A stretch of DNA of 64,000 nucleotides from JAGVSZ01 sp963747775 (GTDB lineage Bacteria > Pseudomonadota > Gammaproteobacteria > Burkholderiales > SG8-39): NCBI GenBank assembly GCA_963747775.1, contig CAVVGT010000003.1, positions 434,001 to 498,000 of the forward strand. The letters run 5' to 3'. Positions 56,111 to 64,000 of the stretch are shown here, one piece after another (the stretch's first letter is position 1; every line of letters begins with the position of its first letter). The notes beneath the pieces are model-generated. The model was not told the DNA's origin. It saw only the letters and a program-made list of their open reading frames with translations, and did no database searches. The position numbers and the translations under genes were made by a program.

Positions 56111-57330
56111 ATGAAGCACGGCAAGTTTCCGGGCGCGCTGCGCCGCAAGTTCCTGCAGGACGCCGCAGCGCTGGGCGGCGTGGCGGCGGCCGCGTGGCTG
56201 CCCTCGATCGCGCTCGCTCAGGCGCAGAAGGTCAAGGTCGGGCTGATGCTGCCCTACACCGGCACGTTCACGCAGCTCGGCATCGCGATCACCAACGGCT
56301 TCAAGCTCGCGATCGCGGAGAACGGCGGGAAGATCGCCGGGCGCGAGGTCGAGTACTTCACCGTCGACGACGAATCGGACCCGGCCAAGGCCGCCGACAA
56401 CGCGAACCGGCTCGTGAACCGCGACAAGGTGGACGTGCTCGTCGGCACCGTGCACTCGGGGGTCCAGGCCGGCATGGTGAAGATCGCGCGCGAGTCGGGC
56501 GTGCTGTCCATCATCCCGAACGCCGGGCTCAACGCCGCGAGCGGGCCGCTGTGCGCGCCCAACGTGTTCCGCACCTCCTTCGCCAACTCGCAGACCACCT
56601 ATCCGATGGGCAAGGTGATGGCGGACCGGGGAATCAAGACGGCGGTGACGCTGACCTGGAAGTACGCGGCGGGCGAGGAGATGATCCAGGGCTTCAAGGA
56701 CGGCTTCGTCAAGGGCGGCGGCAAGGTGCTCAAGGAGCTGTGGCTGCCGTTCCCGAACGTCGAGTTCCAGCCATTGCTGACCGAGATCGCCGCGCTCAAG
56801 CCGGACGCGGTGTTCGTGTTCTTCGCCGGCGGCGGCGCGGCCAAGTTCCTCAAGGACTACCAGGCCGCCGGCCTCAAGGGAAAGATCCCGCTCTACGGCT
56901 CGGGGTTCCTCACCGACGGCGTGCTCGAGGCCGTCGGCGACGCGGCGGAGGGGGTCGAGACGACGCTGCACTACGGCGATGGCAATCGACACGCCGCGCA
57001 ACAAGGCCTTCCGCCTCAACTACGCGAAGGCCTACAAGCTGCAGCCCGACGTGTACGCGGTGCAGGGCTACGACGCGGGGCTGCTCCTGATCGCCGGCCT
57101 CAACGCGGTGAAGGGCGACGTCGCGAAGAAGAAGGAGATCATCGCCGCGATGGAGAAGGCGCAGATCGACAGCCCGCGCGGGCGCTGGACGATGTCGAAG
57201 CGCCCACAACCCGGTGCAGGACATGTACCTGCGCAAGGTGGTCGGCAAGGAGAACAAGGTGACGGGCGTCGCGATCAAGCAGCTCGACTGGCCGCCTGCG
57301 GAGCGCTGCAAGATGCCGCCGCTCTCCTGA
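56111..57330 (+). CDS. livJ: Branched-chain-type ABC transporter substrate-binding protein (two frame breaks)
   Basis: The ATG at 56111 follows GGAGGCAAGGC. A leader with a twin-arginine-like start (LRRKFLQDAAALGGVAAAAW) precedes the type I periplasmic fold: VKVGLMLPYTGTFTQLGIAI, VLVGTVHSGVQAGMVKIARE, FRTSFANSQTTYPMGKVMAD. Extra bases near 56982 and 57203 break the frame, and the end (VQGYDAGLLLIAGLNAVKGD) is clear in another frame. About 405 residues. The symbol denotes family role, not proven amino-acid specificity; an aromatic ligand is possible given the downstream genes. Confidence 0.85.
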
Positions 57331-57352
57331 GGGAAGCCGGCATCCGGATGGG

Positions 57353-57380
57353 CCGGCGCCCGCGAGGGCGTCGGTTTTTT
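57353..57380 (+). terminator. Rho-independent terminator between receptor and permease genes
   Basis: CCGGCGCCC, loop GCGA, GGGCGTCGG (one G-T pair), followed directly by six T. It stands 22 bp after the receptor stop. It probably reduces transcription into the permease genes, giving excess receptor. Confidence 0.82.
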
Positions 57381-57400
57381 GTTGCTGAAGCGCAGGGCCG

Positions 57401-58301
57401 ATGGATCTCTACACGTTCCTGATCCAGGTGCTGAACGGCATCCAGTACGGGCTGCTGCTGTTCCTGGTCGCGAGCGGGCTGACGCTGATCTTCGGCATCA
57501 TGGGCATCATCAACCTCGCGCACGGCAGCTTCTACATGATCGGCGCCTACCTCGCGTGGTCGCTCGCCGTCAAGCTCGGCAGCCTGTGGCTGGCGATCGC
57601 GGTGGGCGTCGTGCTGTCGGTCGCGATCGGGATGCTGCTCGAGTGGCTGCTGATCAGCCGCCTGTACCACCGCGACCACCTGTACCAGGTGCTGCTCACG
57701 TACGGCCTGATCCTGATGTTCGAGGAGACTGCGCAGCGTCGTCTGGGGCGACGACGTGCACGGCGTGCCGATGCCGGACGTCCTGTCCGCCTCGATCCCG
57801 CTGACCGACACGCTCTCGTACCCGGTCTATCGGCTCTGGATGTCGGGCGTGTGCCTCGTGCATCGCCGCGGCGATGTACTGGCTGATCCAGCGCACCCGC
57901 CTCGGGCATGATGATCCGCGCCGGCGCGTCGAACCGCGAGATGGTGCAGTCGCTCGGCATCAACATCGAGCTCCTGTATCGCCTGGTGTTCGCGCTCGGC
58001 GATCGCGCTCGCGGCGTTCGCCGGCATGATCGCGGCGCCGGTGTCCTCGGTGTTCCCCGGCATGGGCAACCAGGTGCTGATCATCTGCTTCGTCGTCGTG
58101 GTGATCGGCGGCATCGGCTCGGTGAAGGGGGCGCTCGTCGGCGCGCTGCTCATCGGCCTCGTCGACACCTTCGGCAAGGTGGTCGAGGTGGAGATCGGCG
58201 ACTTCGTCGTTCTCCCCGAGCTCGCCGGCATGATGGTCTACCTGCTGATGGCGGTCGTCCTGCTCTGGCGGCCCGAGGGCATCTTCGGGAAGCGCCGCTG
58301 A
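57401..58301 (+). CDS. livH: Branched-chain-type ABC permease LivH (frame breaks)
   Basis: The membrane helices and signature GLTLIFGIMGIINLAHGSFY at the start and VIGGIGSVKGALVGALLIGL near the end are those of LivH. About five extra bases interrupt it (for example near 57728, 57849, 57908 and 58003). Repaired length about 298 residues. It pairs with LivM to form the channel. Confidence 0.82.
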
Positions 58302-59289
58302 CGGCGACCGCCGCGAAGCTCGCCGCTCTGGGTCACCCTGGCGGCCTGCCGCGGCGCTCCTCGCGCTGCCGCTCGTCGCGCGAGAAGTACTACGTCCAGT
58401 TGTTCACCAAGATGATGCATCATGGCGATCTTCGCCATGAGCCTCGACCTGCTGGTCGGCTACACCGGGCTGGTGAGCCTCGGCCACGCCGCATTCTTCG
58501 GGCTTGGCGCCTACGTTCTGGCGCTCCTCACGCCGCAGTACGAGGCGGCCGAGCCTGTGGTCGAGCCTCGCCGCTCGCGATGGGCGCGGCCGCCGGCTCG
58601 CTCGCGCTGGTCATCGGGGTCCTCGTGCTGCGCACCTCGGGCATCTACTTCATCATGGTCACGCTCGCCTTCGCGCAGATGGTGTTCTTCGTGTTCCACG
58701 ACACCAAGATCGCCGGCGGCGTCGGACGGCATGTACATCTACGTCCGGCCGGTGGCGGAGATCGTCGGCTGGCAGCCGTTCGCGCTGGAGAACGTCACGC
58801 ACTTCTACTTCGTGATGCTGGCCCTGTTGCCGCGGTGTCTACTTCGGGCTGCGCGTGCTGCTGCGCGTCGCCGTTCGGCCGCGTGATCGTCGGCATCCGC
58901 GTCAACGAGCACCGCATGCGCTCGCTCGGCTATCGCGACCTTCCGCTACAAGCTGGTGTGCTTCGTGATCGCGGGCGCGCTCGCCGGCCTCGCGGGCTAC
59001 CTCGCCGGCGGCGCAGTACGGCTTCGTCAACCCGGACATGACTCGGCTGGCACCAGTCGGGGTCGGTGCTCATGATGGTGATCCTCGGCGGCATGGGCAC
59101 GCTCACCGGGCCGATCGTCGGCGCCTTCGCGGTGCTGCTCGCTCGAGACTCCTGTTCCAGGGGCTGGCACGCAAGCACTGGCAGCTTCTGATGGGCGGGT
59201 TCATCGTGCTGGTGGCGTTGCTCCTTCCCCATGGGCTGGTCGGGCTGGGCGCGCTTGCCGTGCGCAGGAAGGAGCCGCCCGATGACTGA
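58298..59289 (+). CDS. livM: Branched-chain-type ABC permease LivM (frame breaks)
   Basis: The core is readable in pieces: FAMSLDLLVGYTGLVSLGHA, GIYFIMVTLAFAQMVFFVFH, FGRVIVGIRVNEHRMRSLGY, and VLMMVILGGMGTLTGPIVGA. Numerous single-base insertions break the frame. The start near 58298 is approximate because no clear ATG or GTG is seen. The end overlaps the livG start. Confidence 0.78.
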
Positions 59290-60051
59290 GATCGCCCTGG
59301 AGACCGTGGGTCTGACGCGCCACTTCGGCGGGCTCGCCGCGGTGAACGACGTGTCGCTCGACTGCCGCATCGGCAAGGTGCACGCGGTGATCGGCCCGAA
59401 CGGCGCCGGCAAGACCACGCTCATCAACCTGCTGTCCGGGCGACCTCGCTGCCGAGCGACGGGACCGTCAAGCTGTTCGGGCGCGACGTCGACCGGCCTG
59501 CGCGCCGGAGCCGATCTCGCAGCTCGGCGTCGGGCGCAGTTACCAGAAGACCAACGTCTTCCTGCCGTTCACCGCGTTCGAGAACTGCCGCCTCGCCGCG
59601 CAGTCGCGCCTGCCGCACCTCGATGCATTTCTTCCGCCCGGCGACGGCGTACCGCGAGGTGGGGGAAGCGGCCGAGCGCGCGCTCGAGGAGGTCGGGCTG
59701 CAGGACCGCGGCGGGATCCCGGTCGCGGCGCTCTCGCACGGCGAGCAGCGCCAGCTCGAGATCGCGATGACGCTGGCGACCCGGCCGAGGGTGCTGCTCC
59801 TCGACGAGCCGCTCGCCGGGATGGGGGCGGAGGAGTCGGCGCGCATGGTGGTGCTGCTGCAGAAGCTCGCGCGCGAGCACGCGATCCTGCTGGTCGAGCA
59901 CGACATGGACGCCGTGTTCGCGGTGGCCGACACGCTCATGGTGATGGTCAACGGCACGGTGCTCGCCTCGGGCAAGCCGGAGGAGATCCGCGCGAACGCG
60001 GCGGTGCAGGAGGCCTACCTGGGCACGGAGGAAGCGGAGGGCGCGGCATGA
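59282..60051 (+). CDS. livG: Branched-chain-type ABC ATPase LivG (frame breaks)
   Basis: The Walker A is VIGPNGAGKTTLINLLSG, the signature region ALSHGEQRQLEIAMTLATRP, Walker B LLLDEPLAGM, and the H-loop LLVEHDMDAVFAVAD. Five extra bases between 59440 and 59620 break the frame in the helical part. The ATG overlaps livM; the stop overlaps a duplicated livF start at 60048. About 255 residues. Confidence 0.85.
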
Positions 60052-60175
60052 GCCACCCGGCGAGGGGCCCCGTCCGCAGGACGGGGATCGACGGAAAGGC
60101 GAGTGAGGCCGGACGCCGACGCCTTAGGGCGTCATCGCGCGTGGGCGTCGCGGAGGCGGCGGGATGAGCCACCCG
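60048..60175 (+). repeat. Duplicated livF start with a 104-bp insert
   Basis: ATGAGCCACCCG occurs at 60048-60059, overlapping the livG stop, and again at 60164-60175 as the actual livF start. The intervening 104 bp contains the hairpin CCCCGTCC-GCAG-GACGGGG and no frame continuing into LivF. It looks like an insertion that duplicated its 12-bp target. Confidence 0.65.
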
Positions 60176-60877
60176 ATCGTCGAAGCGCAGGGCCTGCACA
60201 CCTACTACGCTTCGAGCCACATCCTGCACGGCGTGGACTTCGCGGTGCGGGCCGGGGAGACCGTCGGGCTCATGGGCCGCAACGGGATGGGCAAGACGAC
60301 GCTCCTCAAGAGCGTGCTGGGGCTGGTGAAGCCGCGCGGCGGCACGGTGCGCGTCAAGGGCCGCGAGATGACACGCGCGGCGCCGCACAGCGTCGCGCTG
60401 CAGGGGATCGCGTACGTGCCCGAGGGGCGCGGCATCTTCCCGAACCTGTCGGTGCGCGAGAACCTGGTGATGGCCGCGCGCTCCGGCGCGCACGGGCGGC
60501 GCGACTGGAGCTACGCGCGCGTGCTGGAGACCTTCCCGCGACTCTCCGAGCGGCTCGACCACGGCGGCGCGCAGCTCTCCGGCGGCGAGCAGCAGATGCT
60601 GACGATCGGCCGCGCGCTGATGACCAATCCGGATCTGCTGATCCTCGACGAGGCGACCGAAGGCCTCGCGCCGCTGATTGCGAAGGAGATCTGGGCGATC
60701 GTGCGGCGGATCAAGGAGGCGGGCATCGCGACGGTGATCGTCGACAAGAACTTCGGCGCGGTCTCGGCGATCGCCGACCGCACGGTGATCCTGGTGAAGG
60801 GCGCGGTCGCCTACGAGGGCACGAGCACGGCGCTCCGCGCGCAGCCGGAGCTGCACCACAAGTACCTGGGCGTCTGA
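60164..60877 (+). CDS. livF: Branched-chain-type ABC ATPase LivF
   Basis: 237 residues, intact. Walker A is LMGRNGMGKTTLLKSVLG, the signature AQLSGGEQQMLTIGRALMTN, Walker B LLILDEATEGLAP. The LivF-specific IAYVPEGRGIFPNLSVRENL is present. It follows the 104-bp insert described above. Forms the ATPase pair with LivG. Confidence 0.92.
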   Translation: MSHPIVEAQGLHTYYASSHILHGVDFAVRAGETVGLMGRNGMGKTTLLKSVLGLVKPRGGTVRVKGREMTRAAPHSVALQGIAYVPEGRGIFPNLSVRENLVMAARSGAHGRRDWSYARVLETFPRLSERLDHGGAQLSGGEQQMLTIGRALMTNPDLLILDEATEGLAPLIAKEIWAIVRRIKEAGIATVIVDKNFGAVSAIADRTVILVKGAVAYEGTSTALRAQPELHHKYLGV

Positions 60878-60911
60878 CCGCCCCGGCATTTCCGGCGACA
60901 GCAGGGGCGGC

Positions 60912-61907
60912 CTAACCGAGGCCGAAGAACGCGGCCGCGTTCGCGCCGCGGATCTTGCGCTTCGCCGACTCGCCCAGGGCCGCGGCGCCGCTGACCAGCG
61001 CGCCGACGCGCTGCTCGCCGAGCGGGAACGGGTAGTCGGACCCGAGCATCACCCGGTCCTCGCCCATCACCTCGACCAGCAGCCGCAGGGCGCGCTCGTC
61101 GAACACCGCCGCGTCGACCGAAAAGCGGTCCACGTACGCCGAGGGCGGCCGCGGGCAGTCCTTGCGCACGATGTCGCGGTGATGCCAGGCGTTCTCGACG
61201 CGACCGAGCAGGAACGCGAAGCTCCCGCCGCCGTGTGCGAAGCAGAGCTTCAGGGACTTCGGCAGGCGCTCGAAGCCGCCGGACAGGATGAGCGACAGGA
61301 TCCCGAGCTGCGTCTCGGCCGGCATCGCGACGAGCCAGGGCAGCATCCAGCGCTGCATGCGCTCGCCGCCCATCATGTCCCAGGGGTGGACCAGGACCGG
61401 GATGCCCTCGCGCCCGCAGTGCGCGAGGAACGCGATCAGGCCCGCGTCGTCGAGGTTCTTTTCGGCCATGTGGTTGCCGATCTGCACGCCCACGTGCCCT
61501 GCGGCTTTCGCACGGCTCGCTTCGCGGCACGCGGCGTCGACGTCCTGCAGCGGGACCTGGGCCAGCGCTTTGAGGCGCCGCGGCGCGTGGGCGGCGAACT
61601 CGAGCGCGCGGTCGTTCATGCGCTGCGCCCAGGGGAGCGCGCGCTCGATCGGATACGCGTAGCCGAACATCACCGGGGTGGCGCAGAAGAGCTGCAGGTC
61701 GACGCCGTCGCGGTCCATCTCCTCGATGCGGCGCGCCGGCTCCCACAGCGGGACGTACACCGGGCGAAACGGCTGGTCGCCCTGCATGATGTGGCCGGTG
61801 CCGTCCGCGTTCGTGCGCAGCCAGGGGGCCTTCGCGGCGTCGAGCCGTGCGGCTTCTTCCCGCGCGATGCGCGGGAAGAAGTGCGTGTGCATATCGATCG
61901 TGGTCAC
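60912..61907 (-). CDS. nbaD: 2-amino-3-carboxymuconate-6-semialdehyde decarboxylase (ACMSD)-like amidohydrolase
   Basis: 331 residues from the GTG at 61907. The metal motif is TIDMHTHFFPRIA (HxH). VLVHPWDMMGGERMQRWML and FAHGGGSFAFLLGRVENAWH follow, and the aspartate is in MLGSDYPFPLGE. These are hallmark ACMSD segments. The enzyme decarboxylates the ring-cleavage product of 3-hydroxyanthranilate. It lies 13 bp after the dioxygenase gene that makes that product, which supports the assignment. Confidence 0.88.
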   Translation of the reverse strand: MTTIDMHTHFFPRIAREEAARLDAAKAPWLRTNADGTGHIMQGDQPFRPVYVPLWEPARRIEEMDRDGVDLQLFCATPVMFGYAYPIERALPWAQRMNDRALEFAAHAPRRLKALAQVPLQDVDAACREASRAKAAGHVGVQIGNHMAEKNLDDAGLIAFLAHCGREGIPVLVHPWDMMGGERMQRWMLPWLVAMPAETQLGILSLILSGGFERLPKSLKLCFAHGGGSFAFLLGRVENAWHHRDIVRKDCPRPPSAYVDRFSVDAAVFDERALRLLVEVMGEDRVMLGSDYPFPLGEQRVGALVSGAAALGESAKRKIRGANAAAFFGLG

Positions 61908-61920
61908 GTCGAAGGGGCCA

Positions 61921-62496
61921 TCATCCGGCGGCCCGCATCGCGTGCCAGGCCTTCGCGTCGCGGCCGGGGTGGATCGCGCCGCATTTCTCGCAGCGCCGGG
62001 CGGCCTCGCCCGATGCGTAGAACTGATCGTAGGCCTTCGGCAGGTCGTCGACGATGCTCGCCAGCTGCACGTCGATGCGATGGACGAGCGTGGCGCACTT
62101 CGCGCAGTACCACTCGAAGCCGTCGATCGCGCCTTGCGGTCGCGTGCGCTCGATGACGAGGCAGAGGCTTCCCGCCTCAGGCCGCTGCGGCGAGTGGCGC
62201 AGGGCGGGCGGCAGCAGGAAGATGTCGCCTTCCTTGAGATCGACGCGCGCATACTGCCCGCGGTCCCAGGTCAGCAGATGGGCGTTGCCCTTGAGCTGCC
62301 AGAAGAACTCCTCGTACGGATCGTCGTGGAAATCGGTGCGCTCGTTCGGCCCGCCGACCACCGTGACGATGAAGTCGGTGTCCTTCCAGACCTGCTGGTT
62401 GCCGACCGGGGGCCTGAGGAGGTGGGCGTGCGCCTCGATCCAGCGCTGGAAGTTGAACGGCGGCGTGTAGCGGGGAGGCAGGCTGGGCGCGACCAT
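61921..62496 (-). CDS. nbaC: 3-hydroxyanthranilate 3,4-dioxygenase
   Basis: 191 residues. The cupin iron site is FHDDPYEEFFWQLKG and LLPPALRHSPQRPEAGS. The carboxyl-terminal rubredoxin-like iron site of the bacterial enzyme has WYCAKCATLVHRIDV and RRCEKCGAIHPGRD. The start MVAPSLPPRYTPPFNFQRWI matches the family. It opens the ring of 3-hydroxyanthranilate, from tryptophan via kynurenine or from nitrobenzoates. Co-transcribed with nbaD. Confidence 0.92.
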   Translation of the reverse strand: MVAPSLPPRYTPPFNFQRWIEAHAHLLRPPVGNQQVWKDTDFIVTVVGGPNERTDFHDDPYEEFFWQLKGNAHLLTWDRGQYARVDLKEGDIFLLPPALRHSPQRPEAGSLCLVIERTRPQGAIDGFEWYCAKCATLVHRIDVQLASIVDDLPKAYDQFYASGEAARRCEKCGAIHPGRDAKAWHAMRAAG

Positions 62497-62599
62497 GGCG
62501 GTCAGGATACTCGACGCCCGCGCGGGGTCGCAACCGCGCGGTTGAGCCCGCCCGGCGAGTGATGCAAGATGGACGCTTCGCCCGCCGAGGAGTCGCGCC

Positions 62600-63484
62600 G
62601 TGATCCAGCTCAAAGACCTCCGCTACGTCCGCCTCGGCACGCGCGACCCGGACGCGGCCGCCGAGTACGCGCAGAAGATCCTCGGGCTCGAGCTCGTCCG
62701 CCGCGCGGGGGGCGCGGTGTACCTGCGCGGCGACGACCGCGACCACACGCTCGTCTATGTCAAGGGCGACCCCGCGACGCACGCGACCGGCTGGGAGCTC
62801 GCCGACGCGGCCGCGCTCGACGCGGCCGGCGCGGCGCTCGAAGCGCACGGCGTCGCGGTGCGGCCCGGCACGCGGCGCGAAGCCGAGATCCGCCACGTCG
62901 AGGACTTCCTCAGCTTCGTCGACCCGAGCGGCAACACCCACGATCTCGTGGTGCGCCCGCATCACAGCGGGCGGCGCTACTTCGCCTCGCGAGACTGCGG
63001 GGTGTGGAGCTTCTCCCACGTCGGCCTGCGCACCACCGACGCGACGCGCGACGAGGCCTTCTGGACGACGGTGCTGAACGCGCGGGTGTCGGATCGCATC
63101 GGCGCGGCGGCGCTGCTGCGCATTCACGAGGTGCACCACACGATCGCGCTGTTCCCGTCCGCGTACCCCGGCGTGCAGCACGTGAACCACCAGGTGCACG
63201 GCGTCGACGACGTGATGCGGGCCTACTACTTCATGCGCGAGCGCGGCGTGCGAATCGTGTTCGGCCCCGGCCGGCACCCGACCTCGGGCGCGGTCTTCCT
63301 CTATTTCGAGGGCCCCGACGGAATGGTCTACGAGTATTCGACCGGCGTGCGGCTGATCAAGCCGGAGGAAGAGGCGGCCTACCGGCCGCGCCAGTTCCCG
63401 TTCGCCGCGTCGTCGTTCTGCATGTGGGGCTCCAAGCCCGACATCCCGGAGTTCCGCGCGAAGGAAGACGCGGCCGCGGCGTGA
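62600..63484 (+). CDS. VOC-family extradiol dioxygenase-like protein
   Basis: 294 residues from a GTG. Two VOC halves: LKDLRYVRLGTRDPDAAAEY and FSHVGLRTTDATRDEAFWTT, then HVNHQVHGVDDVMRAYYFMR and YFEGPDGMVYEYSTGVRLIK, supplying the His-His-Glu iron site of type I extradiol dioxygenases. The substrate is unknown. Divergent from nbaC, and possibly part of the same aromatic pathway. Confidence 0.82.
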   Translation: MIQLKDLRYVRLGTRDPDAAAEYAQKILGLELVRRAGGAVYLRGDDRDHTLVYVKGDPATHATGWELADAAALDAAGAALEAHGVAVRPGTRREAEIRHVEDFLSFVDPSGNTHDLVVRPHHSGRRYFASRDCGVWSFSHVGLRTTDATRDEAFWTTVLNARVSDRIGAAALLRIHEVHHTIALFPSAYPGVQHVNHQVHGVDDVMRAYYFMRERGVRIVFGPGRHPTSGAVFLYFEGPDGMVYEYSTGVRLIKPEEEAAYRPRQFPFAASSFCMWGSKPDIPEFRAKEDAAAA

Positions 63485-63493
63485 CGCGGCCGC

Positions 63494-63844
63494 TCAGCGC
63501 CGCAGCTCGATCTTGTTGCCGGTGACGCGGACCTTCTGGCCGGGCTGGACCTGCGGGCGCTTCTCGACGGTCACCACGCCGGTCGTGCCGTCGTCGTAGA
63601 AGACGGTGACCTCCCAGAAGTTCGACGCGACCGCCTTCTCGGCGTCGCCGCTCATGATCGAGTTGATGGCCCCCATGAGGCTGTCGCGGTTGTTGATGTC
63701 GCGGATCTTCGTTTCGCTGATCAAGGCGACCACGCCGTTGCGCGGCTCGGGATCGGGCGGCGGCGCGGCGGGCTTCTTCTCCGGCTGACTGCAGGCGGCG
63801 AGGAGCAGTGCTGCGAGCGCGGCGGCCCGGGCGAACTTGATCAT
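63494..63844 (-). CDS. Small lipoprotein
   Basis: 116 residues. A lipobox (ALAALLLAACSQ) and a proline-rich linker precede VVALISETKIRDINNRDSLM and WEVTVFYDDGTTGVVTVEKR, similar to the small outer-membrane lipoproteins of the SlyB/YcfJ type. Function unknown. It ends 9 bp from the VOC gene, convergently. Confidence 0.7.
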   Translation of the reverse strand: MIKFARAAALAALLLAACSQPEKKPAAPPPDPEPRNGVVALISETKIRDINNRDSLMGAINSIMSGDAEKAVASNFWEVTVFYDDGTTGVVTVEKRPQVQPGQKVRVTGNKIELRR

Positions 63845-63887
63845 CGGGTGCGGGGCGGAGGATCCGGTCAGTCGCGAGTCTACCGCG

Positions 63888-64000
63888 TCAGGCCGGCGCC
63901 GCGGACGTTGCGCGCGGCGGCAGGAAGAAGCGCCCCGGCCGTCCGACGAGCTCGCGCCAGAGCAGGCCGAGCAGCTCGCCGGTGCGCCTGAATTCCACGC
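63888..64000 (-). CDS. 3' end of an unidentified gene (cut by the window edge)
   Basis: A minus-strand frame reads VEFRRTGELLGLLWRELVGR, then PGRFFLPPRATSAAPA, and stops at 63888-63890. It is too short to identify; the composition looks coding. Confidence 0.4.
   Translation of the reverse strand, partial: VEFRRTGELLGLLWRELVGRPGRFFLPPRATSAAPA

Noticed and set aside
1..64000. CRISPR arrays, tRNA and rRNA genes
   Set aside because: No regularly spaced identical repeats and no tRNA or rRNA signatures were noticed on either strand; a covariance search would be decisive.

Overview
The window is high-GC bacterial DNA. Its gene complement suggests a betaproteobacterium of the Burkholderiales type, although there is no rRNA or other decisive marker. 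It carries Bug-type tripartite receptors, a TAXI-TRAP transporter, HslR, a BamE-like lipoprotein, a branched-chain-type ABC transporter and kynurenine-pathway genes. The window mixes ordinary metabolic operons with a mobile, accessory core. No tRNA, rRNA or CRISPR array was noticed.

Region by region. 0-3 kb: an IS30-family element split by an IS256-family element; the 8-bp target duplication is intact and the original transposase frame can be rebuilt exactly. 3-11.5 kb: accessory genes. These are a secreted haem-binding beta-propeller protein between copies of a short repeat, a CBS-pair protein, a 138-bp MITE-like element, a shortened outer-membrane protein, a LysR remnant, and an exported sialidase-like protein with a neighbour that has a similar leader. 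11.6-21 kb: FadH-like and dihydroorotate-dehydrogenase-like flavoproteins on the minus strand, then a plus-strand operon (DHDPS family, TAXI receptor, fused TRAP permease, beta-propeller protein, DUF1445 hydro-lyase) with overlapping starts and stops. 21-27.2 kb: a signalling block made of an MBL lipoprotein, a receiver-adenylate cyclase, a stand-alone receiver, a membrane hybrid histidine kinase and a B12-type radical SAM protein. 27.4-34.6 kb: ordinary transport and metabolic genes.

The most striking region is about 36-54.8 kb. A tyrosine recombinase with the integron-specific insert (intI, 53.75-54.76 kb) has a LexA-like box upstream. On its other side lies a cassette array whose genes mostly point away from it. 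The genes are separated by imperfect palindromes with integron core ends (GTTCGGC, GTTGGCC, GTTAGGC, GTTGGGC and their complements); several pair with a single unpaired base in one arm, as attC sites do. Three unrelated insertion sequences (IS1182, IS3, IS1111-type) each sit inside a different attC. Several cassettes encode full-size metabolic enzymes, and one module holds an ECF sigma/anti-sigma pair.

54.8-64 kb returns to ordinary gene order: two envelope proteins, a liv-type ABC transporter (livJ-H-M-G-F), then 3-hydroxyanthranilate dioxygenase and ACMS decarboxylase (nbaC/nbaD) and a VOC dioxygenase, which suggests aromatic or tryptophan-derived catabolism.

Many otherwise well-conserved genes are broken by single-base insertions, densely at 13.4-18.2 kb and 57.0-59.6 kb. 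The pattern is almost purely +1 and is most easily read as consensus sequencing error. These genes are therefore annotated as full-length with frame breaks rather than as true pseudogenes. All family assignments are by reading motifs; no database search was run.
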